Positions 10,310 through 21,651 of a stretch of DNA of 64,000 nt are shown piece by piece. The translations under genes and the position numbers were made by a program. A model generated the notes under the pieces. It saw nothing but the letters and a program-made list of their open reading frames with translations, did no database searches and was not told where the DNA came from. Every line of letters starts with the position of its first letter. Position 1 is the stretch's first letter. The DNA comes from Nephrocerus scutellatus (taxonomy: Eukaryota; Arthropoda; Insecta; Diptera; Pipunculidae). The DNA lies in the NCBI GenBank assembly GCA_947095585.1, contig OX352762.1:13309969-13373968 (forward strand). Direction: 5' to 3'.

Positions 10310-12490
10310 CAAAACTGCTTCGGCCGCTCTTCTACTTAGATTAGCAAAAATGGGGAAAGATCTCGTCCTAATCCAAGAGCCATGGATAAATGGAGCTAAG
10401 ATCTGTGGGCTCGAACTTAAAGGATATAAAGTCTAATACTCTTATAAGTCAAAGAAGATTAGATCTTGTATTCTGGGTAAAACTAACCTGTATATATTCC
10501 TTTTATCACAATATAGTGACGGCCACATAGCTGCATACATGTACCGGGAAAAGCAGACTCCACCAGAAATACTGGAGGACCTCATCTCTGATGCAGAAAA
10601 AAGGAAACTTGGGGAGATCCTAGGATGCGATGCAAATTCTCATCACACAGTATGGGGCAGCACCGACGTAAATAAGAGAGGTGAATAATGAATTGAATAG
10701 TTACTAAATACGAACCTCGCTATATGTAATATAACAAAGAATAGGGGAGAAGTACTCGATGCAGCTCTCGTATCAGACTTTATAGCGTATAAGGTAAGAG
10801 AATGGAAGGTTGCAAAAGAACACTCATTCTCAGACCACCGTTATTTAATCTTCAAGTTAAACATCAAACCTGCCCTTCATGAGTCGTTTATAAATAAGAA
10901 AATGGCATACTGGGGTATATATAGGGAGATGCTAGGGAAACTACTACCGGCGGCTCCAAAGCCACCAGTCACTATCGAGGAGATAGATACCATGGTAGAT
11001 ACTGTAACAGGTGCCATGAATCGCTGCTACCTGCCCTGTGATAAAACCAAGGGGCAAACAAAAGCCAACTTGGTGGTTCGCGGAATTAGGGACCTATCAG
11101 AAGGCAGGCAGGAAAGCATTTAATAAAGCCAAAAGATCGGGACTGGCTCTGGAATGGAAACAAGAAACATCTCAGAAATTATAAGAGGGAAATAAGAAAG
11201 GCACAAAGGAAGTCTTGGAGGCTCTTCTGTGACCTCTCGCCTACGAAATATCTCTCTATAACAAAAACCACTCCAAGTTATTTAATAAAACCGGATAGTT
11301 CATGGACGATCTCGAGTGAGGAATCGTTGGAACTGCTCATGGAGACTCACTTTCCTGAATCAGCTCGGGTGTGTGACTCAGTAATGAGTAGGCAACATCT
11401 GGAATCTCACTCGGTTCAAACGAAAGGGATCGCGAACAAAACGCGAATCCAGTGGGCGATAAGCGGTTTCAAACCCATGGTTAGAGGCAATTTTCACAGG
11501 GTGTATAAAGCTGAGATACATTTCTAGGGCTTGGAAGGAAGTCAAGGTAGTTTTTATACCGAAGGAGTATACACAAGTAGCATTCTTGGACATCGAGGGT
11601 GCGTTCAATAATGTTAAAACAGAGGCAATCTGTAAAGAACTGTCAGACCTAGAGGTGGACTACGCTATAAGCAGACTTATTAATCATATGCTTCTAGGCA
11701 GGATTATTAGTGCTTGGTGGTTCCAACTTAATGAGGCAGGCAGTTAGAGGAACACCACAAGGAGGTGTATTATCCCCTCTCCTCTGGAATATAGTAATAA
11801 ACGAATTACTGTTGAAACTGGATGGAGAGGGGATAAAAGTGGTAGCGTATGCTGCAGTAAAGGAGGAGCAGGAGTCGTCTGTGAAAAGCTGAAAGTAAGA
11901 ATCTCTGTCCGTCTATCTGATCGCTGCAGCGTATATCAGACTGGTGATAGCGATTGCAGAGGTTATGAGTTGGCTGAAGCATAATGTACTATCTTCAAAG
12001 AAGATTATCATTTATGTTGACAGTCAGGCGGCCATAAAATTGGAGGCGGTCTCACTCTCTTAACGAGATGAGTGAGCAGTTCAAGCTGGACTTGAAGCGT
12101 TCAACTGCGCTAATTTCCCTACAAAGACGTCAACTAAGAACGGTTGTAGGGATAATCCTGTCATTAAGGGAAACACGCGAGAAGGATGGGTGTCGAATAT
12201 AATGACTTTCTCAGAAGCTGCATGGACGAGGAGGAGGAGGAGACCATATAACATCTTCTTTGCTCATGTCCGACACTAATGCACAGAAGTCACAAACACT
12301 TGGGTAAGCGGTTAATGAATAATCTATCAAATCTCGAAAACGGCAAAGTGCGAGATATACTTCGATTAAGAGCTCTGAATCGATCTTCTGAAAAGGGGAA
12401 AGGTATAATATCCTGTGGTAACACAAAGGACCGCGAATGGTCTAAGTGAGCATTAGCTGCCACCGCAACCTAATCTAACCTAACCTAACT
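10310..12490 (+). mobile_element. LINE-L (LOA-like) ORF2 remnant: endonuclease, RT, RNase H, 3' tail
   Basis: Domains in order on the plus strand: endonuclease with LVLIQEPW (about 10366), ILGCDANSHHTVWGS (about 10617-10660) and HSFSDHR (about 10822); an open connector at 10902-11123; ELLMETHFPES (about 11330); RT motif A FLDIEGAFNN (about 11587-11616); a RGTPQGGVLSPLLWN block (about 11748-11790); a region where VVAYADD has been deleted into VVAYAAV; RNase H with IYVDSQAAIK (about 12010-12040); and a C-terminal stretch. The 3' end is an AACCTAA-rich tail at 12466-12490. Large internal deletions (the RT fingers near 11490-11580, the region after the palm) and stops make it inactive. RNase H after RT supports the LOA group. 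Confidence 0.85.
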
Positions 12491-14234
12491 CGTTTCTTTG
12501 TGTAGCGAGGACCGGCAGCAAACTTGCTACCTCCTTCCGCCGAAACCTGTACGGTGAATCCGACTCTATGCACCGCGATTTTCTATTTCCTCTGATAATT
12601 TTCCTATTTACCGACATAACTAAGATATAACTAATATTACTTTACAGCTCCTTACTTGTATAGTCGATGCATAACATGGAGGTATTCACTAAAGCTTTGA
12701 CACTTCTGGATTTCTTTTTTTTTTTTTGGTCCCCCACGCGTACTTTTTTTTCCAGTTTTCGCGAAACATGACAAGTCTACATAACAATCTCTCAGATATT
12801 TAAAAAATGATTTATTCTCTAAAATATGAGGTCTTATTCTATTTCCACATTCACTGAAATTTCGAAAGCTTTGCAGAATTCAGAATATATACAGAATCTA
12901 ATAAACTGATTTATTTCAACAAACAAATATGTCCGTGATATTATTATATCTCACTCCATTATATAAATTATTTTCGTCTACGAAATGCTCGTACTATTAT
13001 TATTTATGAATTCAGGACGTTTTGTCTCAATGATACGTAATCATATCCGCATAATAGAGAAGACAACGACGTGGCGAATACGGAAAAGTTTCTCAATTTC
13101 GTTACCCAAGGGAAAAAACTGTGCCTGCATTACGTGTACTTGTGCCGCATATAAGGATATTACTCGAATGATCACAAACAAAGGAAAATGCTAAAACTTA
13201 ATTATGGCAAATGAGATTACACGACCAGATGTGAGGACGGTTTGCTCGCGTAGTAGTGAAAAGTTAAATTCACTATCCATTTCCCATTCCGCAGTTCGAA
13301 TTATTATTATGATGTACGACGCATTAGGGATAAACAAACGTACGACAAACTATAAACGAATGAACGGCAATCCTTAAAAGTTGGACGCAACCATAGAATT
13401 ATCCTTTTATAGAATTTACGTTTGCCGCGTTTTTTTTTGTATCCCGTCTTCTCAGTCTGTCCATCCGAGCTCTATTATTCTAAAGGATTAAGTTACGGTA
13501 TATGCGATGCAAAGCAATATTGTTGAGGATTACGTTACAGTAATGCTTTGCATATAAAGTGTGTTATGATAAAAGCAGGACAAAAGGACATTCCAATTCG
13601 AATGAATGGCAAAGGCATTGTTTGTGGATTCATGCATAATTTATTTTCAAGAAATTTCAGTGATAATTCGTCGTTGTAAGCTGCACAAGAAAACTTTGAA
13701 TGGATTTATTTACTTGGTACTCATTTCTCAACTTTCACTAAACTTGATTGGATTTCTTACGATGTTCGGTCTAGGAATCGTTTGTGATTTCTTTGAAATA
13801 AAATTTGCATTTTCCTCCAAACTGTGTCATCGTTGATGATAGTAATATGTATATATTATGTACTAGTAGAATGATAATTAAAAAAGGATTTACTACAAAA
13901 TGATTGTCTATTGTTCTAGTATTAAGTTAGTTGACGTATGCAGACAACTGAGTCCTTTATTTTACAAATCTCTGGCATTATATCAACCAAGTCTTTTTTA
14001 AATCCTCTTATGATCCTCCTTTCATCGGACATTTCAGTTATTCGGTTGTAAAAAAAATATCCCATTTTTATAGTATATATGGTAAAATAATAGAAAATCC
14101 GTAAAACAACAGTAATGCCAACATTGCATGAGAATTAATGGAAAAGTAAAGGAGGAATTCAATTCAAAAGAGTATGCGCCTCAGTTAAATGTTCACATCA
14201 ATGTCCAAAGCTAGCATGGACAAAAAAGTGATGT
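12491..14234. other. No gene recognised
   Basis: AT-rich; a T run at about 12715-12729. A 76-codon hydrophobic open frame (13606-13836) has no recognisable family. Nothing else supported. Confidence 0.5.
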
Positions 14235-14300
14235 CCTGATAAATTCTTAATATGTATATAAAAATGAAACTTTGTCTGTATGTCTGTATGTATGTTTTTT
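14235..14300 (+). repeat. Repeat start resembling the element at 63905
   Basis: TATGTATATAAAAATGAAA then ACTTTGTCTGTATGTCTG, which is shared with 63905-63945 (AAACTTTGTCTGTATGTG). This is a typical leading edge of dispersed insect elements; only the edge survives here. Confidence 0.45.
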
Positions 14301-14329
14301 TTATACGAGTAATGTAAAAACACAGAGTC

Positions 14330-14560
14330 GGCCAATTCATTCAAACAATTACTGTGCGGCTAATGAAGGAATCTCTGAATTGTTTCGTATGGCCAAAATA
14401 GGTCTAATGGTAGACTCGTGAGCTTGAGCTGAGGCACGAATATTTCGGTTAGGTTGGACATCCTCCAGGGATGCTTTTGAATATTTCTTTTGAAAACCGC
14501 TTATGGAAAAGACGATAAAAGAGTGACAAGCAGGAAAAATTCCAATGATGTTCAAGCTCC
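14330..14560 (-). mobile_element. LINE-C C-terminal fragment
   Basis: Minus-strand segments SLSLFYRLFHKRFSKE and RDSFISRT, matching in order the C-terminal region of the LINE-C copies at 43430-44490 and 47700-50195 (FSRTIRMWNALP). Nucleotide similarity with 43500-43660 is also visible (TGAAGGAATCTCTGAATTG versus GAAGGAAATTCTGAATTGG). Frameshifted and short. Confidence 0.7.
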
Positions 14561-14639
14561 AGTGTCGGAAAACGATAAGCTTTGTTTGTGTACATGCCAG
14601 ACAACAAAATGAATATAAAACAGTGCGCGTACCAGATAC

Positions 14640-15515
14640 CGGGTACCCAAAAAGACCCTCAAAAGATTCCCAAAAAGACCCTCAAAAGACCTCCAAAAGA
14701 CCCTCAAAAGACCATCACCTTCAAAAGACCCTCAAAAGACCCCAAAAAGACATACAAAAGACCCTCAAACGACTCCTAAAAAGACTCCCAAAAGACGCTT
14801 AAAACCAAAAAGGGCACCCTTAAAAGAATCATAAAAGACCCCCAAAAATCCTCGAAAGACCCTCAAAATATCCTCAAAAAACTTTCCAAAAGAAGGTTGC
14901 AGGTTCTCTGAGGGTCTTTTGGGGATCTTGGAGGATGTTTTGATGGCCTTTTAAGGGTCATTTGGGGGTATTTAAGGGGTTTTTTGGGGGCCTATTTGGG
15001 GTCTTTTGTGGAGTATTTTCCTCTCTGTGGGCCTTTTGAGGGTCTTTTGGGAGACGTAAAAGGGGGGCCTTTTGAGGAGATTAGTCAGACGTTGATGACG
15101 AAAACGCCGAAGAAACATCATTAAAGACCCCAAAAATATCCTCAAAGCCCCCCCCCCACCAAAGGACCCCCAAAAAACCTTCAAAATATCCTCAAAAGGC
15201 TTTCCAAAAGACCCCCAAAATACCCCATAACGACCCTTACGACTCTCAAAAGACCCCCAAAAAAACTCTATAGCCCCCAAAAGACCCCTAGACCATCAAA
15301 AGGCCCCCAGAGGACACTCAAAATACTCCACAAAAGACCCTCAAAAGGCCCCCAAAAACTGCCAAAAGGCCCAAATAGACCCTCAAATACCCCCAAAGGA
15401 CCCTTAAAAGGCCATCAAAACACCCTGAAAGATCCGCAAAAGACCCTCATAAGACTCATGAAAAGACTCCCAAAAGACCCTCAAAGGATCTCCAAAGACC
15501 CAAACAGGGCTCATA
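14640..15515. repeat. Degenerate minisatellite of CCCTCAAAAGA words with an internal strand switch
   Basis: About 0.9 kb built from 10-13 bp words of the form CCCTCAAAAGAC. From 14640 to about 14890 the A/C-rich strand is on top; from about 14900 to 15080 the complement GGTCTTTTGAGGG is on top; from about 15120 to 15515 the first orientation returns. Open frames in it (14545-14802 +, 14972-15280 -) are consequences of low complexity, not genes. Confidence 0.9.
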
Positions 15516-15629
15516 AAAATCAGTTGAGAAATTATTTAGTTCCCAAAATTTAAAAAATGTAACACAATAACGTGACCAATAATGTGACTCAAAATTGCAA
15601 CACAAAACTAATTTTGATGCCGTAGCCAT

Positions 15630-15833
15630 CCTCATCGCCGATCAAGTGTTTCACTTACAACAAGTAAATGTAAAAAAACTTCGTTTTTCAGGTACAAATG
15701 CTTATGTTTACATTGAAACCCGCCAAACAGTCCTTTATTATCTGATTTTGAGATGGGGGCTATTTCAAAGTATTTTCTTTTTTACACGCTTCACACTTGA
15801 CACACGACATGCATCGAACCTCATCCTCAGTTA
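15630..15833 (+). repeat. Leader of the 148-bp-array element, lone copy
   Basis: Matches 41975-42130 along its length: AAACTTCGTTTTTCAGG against AAACTTCATTTTTCGGG, then GGGGCTATTTCAAAGTATTTTCTTTTTT.CACGCTTCACA at the right end. The tandem array that follows at 42130 is absent; LINE-B starts at 15835 instead. Confidence 0.7.
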
Positions 15834-15834
15834 G

Positions 15835-16240
15835 CTGGCCATTAAGCATGAAAGTGTTCTTCTCATCGCTCTAAGATGCCTTTGAGATCGGCGATCAGAT
15901 TACCCTCCTTGTCCTTGCAGTATGTGCAACGCGGTGTTCTCTGTACTATTCTAGTTCACGGACGAGATTCTTCTCCCAGGCTTTTCGCCGGTGAACAGTT
16001 ATTTCATATTTTCTGAGCTCTTTATATTCATCTTCGCGTGCCCGCGTTCTAGGAGATTGTTGCATTGCTCGGTACGCTACATTCTTACGTTCAGTCGCTA
16101 GCTTACATTCGTCATCGAATCACCCGTTCCGATCTCTACGACTACTGCCAAAAATGGAGTCAGCAATGCTAATGACAGTATTCTATTACTCCATCCATAT
16201 GTCCATTACTCTTCTACGGCCGGCATCTCGGCCCCAGGAC
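15835..16240 (-). mobile_element. LINE-B connector fragment, right-hand part cut off by a LOA insertion
   Basis: Minus-strand match to the basic connector of the main LINE-B copy (3740-4170): the words TCATCGCTCTAAGATGCCTTT, GTCCTTGCAGTATGTGCAACG and ACGACTACTGCC are shared nearly base for base. No intact frame. Ends at 16240 where a LOA 3' end begins; the same family resumes at 16511. Confidence 0.85.
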
Positions 16241-16508
16241 TTAGGTTAGGTTAGGTTAAGGTGTCTGTCAGTGGAACCGACACACTTAGACCAGTAATGG
16301 TCCATTGTAATACCACACGGATCAGGAAAAATTCTTTCCACCTACTCGATAAACCAATTAGAGCTTCGTATGAAGCGTAGGAGACTACCAATGTCAATGT
16401 TGATGAGATCATTAGTGTCGTTGTAGAAGAAAACTCCCATATAGAGTTTACGTTTTTAGGAGAGGGCGTGACAGCTCCTCCTCATCACAGCAGCTTCTGC
16501 AGAAGTCA
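16241..16508 (-). mobile_element. LINE-L (LOA-like) 3'-end fragment inserted in LINE-B
   Basis: 5'-truncated minus-strand LOA fragment. Its C-terminal coding end matches the plus-strand copy at 59200-59395, e.g. TCATACGAAGCTCTAATT and CGAGTAGGTG in both. Its 3' tail is (CCTAA)n, seen on the plus strand as TTAGGTTAGGTTAGGTTAAG at 16241-16260. LINE-B sequence sits on both sides, so this is a nested insertion; about 280 bp of LINE-B is missing at the junction. Confidence 0.85.
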
Positions 16509-16510
16509 TT

Positions 16511-17350
16511 CGAGAAGACTCAGGTGGCTTTGTGGATATTTTTACGCGCAAACCTTGTACTCGTAACGACCAAATTATTGCTTCCTGCCATCTGTATGAC
16601 TCGTTGTCCATTGTCATTAGTGTTCTCGTGTAAGCTATGGGTGCCAATGTACTGCCTGAATACTGGCTACCTACATATTTTAGCATTCATTTCCCCCAGA
16701 ATGATTTTTACATCATACTGAGAGAAGGCATGGAGTTCCCGTTCGACTGATTTAACTCGGCGCGTAAGCGTTTATGAGCCTTATGTTTTTAAACCTGGGT
16801 GCATCGCCATTCATTTACTGCTTTTAAGCCGAAAACGGTTTATTCTTTGCTGACTAGAAACCTCACCCCGAACACATGATATCTTCCATGACAGCTGTTA
16901 TATATGTTATATTCTGATTTTAGTAAGACATCATTCCCCTTCCACCGCATCTCCTGAATTGCTGTTATGTCAGCATTATATTTAGACAGGTTATCGGCTA
17001 GTTGCTGTGCAGCTCGAGCTTTATACAGTGAGCGTACGTTCCATGAGAAAATTCTTAAATCGTTCAGCCGTTTTCGTTGCCGTGGTCGTCGTCGTTCGCT
17101 ATTGTATCCGAGGCTGATTTGGGGTTCCGTAATATGTTTTTTTTACGGGCGTGGTTATTGCTCTCGCGCCAACCATACTTTGAAGGGACTAGCCCGATAA
17201 CTTCGCTTTTCATTGACTGAAGGAAAATTACCAGCGGCCACCACGTGGAGGTCTGATCGTACTTCAACCAGTCAGAGATAGTTGTGGCCACATGCATTTC
17301 TGAAGCATTCTTTGTTATTCGCCCTACTCTGCTAATGGCTGGCCGCCAAT
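16511..17350 (-). mobile_element. LINE-B 5' part with endonuclease N-terminus
   Basis: Right-hand continuation of 15835-16240. On the minus strand from 17350: a short leader, an open stretch 17064-17297 (KYGWRESNNHARKKNI, NDDDHGNENG), then LMERTLTV, YNADITAIQ-like sequence and endonuclease blocks down to 16511. The interval 16511-16721 is almost identical in sequence to 4455-4660 of the main copy. The leader around 17300-17345 aligns with 5010-5060, showing that the main copy lacks the stretch between. Stops throughout. Confidence 0.85.
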
Positions 17351-19594
17351 ATTCCCAATATAGGTTGTGCTATAGCAAAGTTGAATACCAACTTGAAGAA
17401 CAAATTTTTAAATCAGCTTCACGGTAGACACTAGGACTATTTTTAAATTGAGAGGAGAGTTGGTTCGCTTGAATACCACACCGACCAGAACTACCAATTT
17501 TTTCTTATATCTGTAACATGAAAGTAAGGGAAGATGTGCTACACTTCCTAGCAGTAGATCCAATTTTAGTGGTATTCCGGAAACGATTTTTCGGTTCATA
17601 TGTTTTGGATGAGGATGTTGAAATCGGTATCCTAAACGGAAAACAAGGATGGGATCTATTGAACAAGTACACCGTGAACGCACTTCGCTAAAGAAAGTGC
17701 ATCATGGAGGGAGACTTCTAAATCATCCGCATAATTTAATATACATATATACATATATATTTAGCTAAATGCCAATCTGGTAGACTAAGAAACATTTTTT
17801 TGTAACACACACAATGAAATAAAGTCAACTACTATAGTACTAGTACTACTGATGATGATGATGATGATGATGATGATAGTATTGCCAATCTTTTACTAGT
17901 TCAACAATTTCACATCAACGAGAGTTAAAATTTCTTATCTTGCTTTAGGATTACAGCGGAGTTATAACATCGCTTCTCAAAACACAACTATCATGATACG
18001 TTAAAAACTCGGAAGCTCGGAAACAATTTTGCCACACAAACGAAAACTCACATTAGTCGATTCAGCAGCATCCACCGAGCTACCTAAGTTCCCAATAGGA
18101 AATGAAAAAATTTCATTCCCTAAAAGATGATAGGAATACGAACTACAGCATCATCAGTCAGTGGTCATCCTGTCGAGTTGCAACTTTATATCGGGTTTCC
18201 GGTTTTAATTGAAAAACTTTTCTATTTTGTTTAATTGAATTTCTGGGTTTGGGCACAAGGATAATTGCTTTTATTTTAACGTAAAGAATTTTTGAGGTCT
18301 ATTTCCCCTTTTTGTAGGGACGCTGAGATGGTACCACGAATATCATTTTTCTGCATGATGTTGAACTATTCGAGTATGTCTCTTGCTTTTGTGAGAATGA
18401 ATGAATATAAATGGACATACAAATGGACACTCGTAACCCCTCAGCCACCTCAATTGTATAAAGGATGCTGATTATGTGAAAATACTCTTGCAGCTCAGAG
18501 ATCTAAGAACGAATATGAGAGGCATTTTCCATTAGATTTCAAAAAAAAAATATCCTGTCCAGAGTCCGATATAGTTTCTCAGATCTCAGATTAATTGAGA
18601 CAGCAGTAAAATAATAATATATCTGTGTATGTGTCGGTTGAATTCCGGGCCAAAATAGATTCACTTCTTTCTGTGCTTTTCTTTGGCTCACGTTCATAGA
18701 TCTAAATCAAAATGGATGCCATACTGTTTGTGGCATGACTATCTAAGCGGTTGATAGCGGCGGTTGTCTGAATATCACTTAATGGATGTAATTAAATATT
18801 AGCAAGAACTTTTTCTTCATTAGAAGGAGTCAAAAATATCTGAATACGAGTATACTGAATATGAGTTTTTTGAGAATGTTCATAAAATATCAAAGTTTGT
18901 CGGTGAGTGTACGTGACTTAATGGCGAGGCAGCAATTTTGATATCATTCTCATATGCATTTTTTGGTATACACTGAAATATGGCACATGTCATCGACGGA
19001 CGGTTTCCCGCATCCGATAGCACTTACGTGAGACGTCGATTTCATTAACCAAATAATTCCAAACAATATTGGTTCATGGTAATTGAAAAACAAATAACAG
19101 GCATACATGCGGGATTGAATTTAAAACGCTGCAATTTTATCCAACTAATTCTAATGGTTACGAGTATACTCTTTACTATAATCAATTGTAATAATAATTA
19201 TTGATCGACCTCCGCACTAATTGAGAGCTGAACATACAAAACCACGCATTTATAATACTCGTCAATACGCATAACGCCGCATAAAATATCACGCTTCATC
19301 GCTATCATTAACGACAAGTGGACATTTCTAATGGATTGCATGGATTTCGCATTTTCGAAAACGGTAATTCATTTGTTTAAATATTATTTGCAAAGCTTAA
19401 ATTTGTTGTTGGTTTACTAGAATATGGTTATATCCAAAACCAATTATTTTATTGTCAGGTTCGTCCATAAGTGATTGTTTTGTGCACTTTCGTCATGTGG
19501 ATTACAAAAGTCCTTTACTGGTTTCATGGTAATGACATGTATCGGACATGACTACCGAAACAGTCGTACAAAGGAGTTGAATAGGGGTGAGGCA
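17351..19594. other. No gene recognised; contains a (GAT)n microsatellite
   Basis: Open frame 17408-17683 (-) has no recognisable family. A (GAT)n run lies at 17851-17877. The rest is AT-rich without a conserved protein segment. Confidence 0.5.
17851..17877. repeat. (GAT)n microsatellite
   Basis: Nine perfect GAT units. Confidence 0.95.
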
Positions 19595-19599
19595 GTGTC

Positions 19600-20960
19600 G
19601 ACAATATTCATCATCATCATATTTGGCTCTACAATCGGGGTCCGGTCCTGGCCTCCCGCAAAAAGTCCACCGGTCCCGACTTCGAGCCGATGTCATCCAG
19701 TTTGGCATCCCTTCGGCGTCCTGGTCTGGTCGTCCTTGTCTATGCCATCCTTCCAGCATAGGCTTGGCCGGCCTTGCTGTCGTCTTCCATAAATCTTACC
19801 ACAAAGGACTTTCCGAGCAGGATCCTCTTCGCTCTGGCGAGCTATGTGTCCTGCCCACCAGAGCCTACCGAGTTAAATTTTCTTCACGATGTCGACATCG
19901 CGGTAACGCTCGTATATCTCATCATTATAGAGTCCTTCCTCACATACGGGGCCAACAATTCTCCGTAAGACTTTTCTCTCGAACGCGGCTAAGAGGTCAG
20001 AAGCTTTTTGCTAAGCACCCAAATCTCGGATCCATATGTAAGTACTGGTATGATCATTGTCTTATATACCAGCAGCTTGGATGTTATGGTTAAGTTCCTG
20101 GATTTGAAAAGCCTTGACAGAGCTTGTTGGCTCTAAGCAATCGTGCGCATATTTCTATTTCCATGCTGTTATCTTCTGATACAGTTGACCCGAGATAGTT
20201 AAAGGATTGTACTACTTAAAATTAGCGCTCCACTATTTTAATCGCAGGACTAATGTTTGACCTTCTACTCCCAGACGTGGCCACCATGTACTTTGTTTTG
20301 CTCTCATTTATGCGCAGCCCTAGATTTCGTGCAGCCTGCTCGATATGGATGAAAACTTCCTCTACAGCTCTTTGGTTTCTACCAACAATATATATGTTGT
20401 CTATTTGAGCCAGTATCTGAATGCAGTGAGTTTTGATACTCTTGACATTTTTCCAGAACCTGCCTAATAGTCTCAACCTGATCAGTTGTTGATTTGCCTG
20501 GGATGAAGCCACACTGGTATGGACCAATGATGACTTTTGTGGATGTGGCTATCCTGTCATATAAATTTTATACGCGGTAATCAACAACGTTATACCACGA
20601 TAATTCCTGCGTCTTCTTTCTTATGTGTGGAGCACAGTTCATGAATTGCTTCTTGGTTTATTGCGATACCTCCTGTTTTAATAAGCTCCGCTGGGATATC
20701 ATCTGATCCTGGGGCCTTATTATTTTTGAGCCGATTTATCGCTCTGCTTACTTCGTCTATGCTTGGTGGCGGCAGAATAATGTGGTCTTCGGTCATTGGT
20801 GTATTCTCCAATTCCTCAGGTAGCTGGCCATTTAGAAACTAATGAAAGTGCTCTTTCCATCGATCTAAGATGCTCTTGAGATCGGCGATGAGATTACCTT
20901 CTTTGTCTTTGCAGTATGAGCAGCGCGGGGTATATTGCTTCATACCAGGTGTATGACGTT
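19600..20960 (-). mobile_element. LINE-B 3' half (RT and C-terminus), degenerate
   Basis: Minus strand from 20960: connector end, PAELIKTGGIAI-type segment preceded by NKAPGSDDIP (20590-20811), a QCGF..PGxSTxDQ-like block near 20480-20540 with the Y/F replaced, then the palm at 20222-20400. There the expected LAYADDIDIIGR reads LAQIDNIYIVGR, so the catalytic pair is lost. C-terminal region continues to 19600 and ends in CATCATCAT, i.e. an (ATG)n tail. The frame 19502-19759 (-) contains the ending WxxxxRSRDRW. Internal deletion between the RT entry and palm. Confidence 0.85.
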
Positions 20961-20964
20961 TAGG

Positions 20965-21380
20965 TTTCCTAACACGGTACAAGAACCACCTCTCTGCCTC
21001 TGATATCGGTACTATTTACAAGGCTTTCTTTGGGCAAAACTTAAATTCAGTTCACATATATGGTCAGCTGAACCTAAAACTACCTTGAATCTGCTAGATA
21101 GAGTGCAGAACGGTGCATTAAATCTAATTGGTGACGAAAACATTGCAATGTTTCTAGCCTTTCACTGTCTTATCGCTACTACCACCAGCGGTGCTCAAGA
21201 GAAACACTTGTTTGCGTTCAAAAAGTTCATACGCAATATTCATATTTCCATACGCACTCATCGGTTAAGACTAAGCTCAATTTTTGGACGTACTGTTAAG
21301 CTGAAAGTTCCTTTCTTTTATCGTACCTATGTGAAATGATTTGCCAAGCTCCGTTTTCCTAAGCATTCGAAGTATAAACT
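20965..21380 (+). mobile_element. LINE-C C-terminal fragment
   Basis: Plus strand, with LLDRVQNGALNLIGDENI (about 21088-21140) and FGRTVKL (about 21280) as in the longer copy at 49773-50183 (QLDRIQNRAIKLIGDENN). Preceded by FL.RC-NHLSASDIGTIYKAF (20965-21040). The ending RMWNALP box is mutated. It abuts LINE-B on its left and a SINE on its right. Confidence 0.8.
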
Positions 21381-21390
21381 TACAAAGATC

Positions 21391-21651
21391 TCTACCTTGT
21401 CGCGACCATTTGTGCTGCACATGTTAATTTTTGGACACAAATGGAAGGGGGTACCTACTACAATTTAAGGCCGGATCCGAACGGCGAATTGAGAAGCTTT
21501 CCGTGACAAGGTATTAATTACTCTCGGCACGTTTGTCACCCATTCGCGAGAGGTGGGACACCGTGAAAAATACTTTTTGGTGTTGCTGGGATTCGAACCT
21601 GAACCTCCTGCGCAGCAGCCATGTGCATTACCACTGAGCCACGGCGCCCAC
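21391..21651 (-). mobile_element. tRNA-derived SINE, copy 2, 3'-truncated
   Basis: Same family as 6526-6831. Box A TGGCTCAGTGG is the complement of 21631-21641 and box B GGTTCGAATC the complement of 21590-21599; both are closer to the pol III consensus than in copy 1. The head reads GGCGCCGTGGCTCAGTGG on the minus strand. The distal end with the (ATT)n tail is missing; no target duplication is visible. Confidence 0.85.

Noticed and set aside
13606..13836. Hydrophobic 76-codon frame as a receptor fragment
   Set aside because: Hydrophobic AT-rich frames are expected by chance; no diagnostic motif.
14545..15280. Lysine/proline-rich open frames in the CCCTCAAAAGA minisatellite
   Set aside because: Low-complexity consequence; strand switch and indels break them.
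19475..20093. Plus-strand frames up to 168 codons over LINE-B
   Set aside because: Antisense shadows; the minus strand carries the conserved RT blocks.
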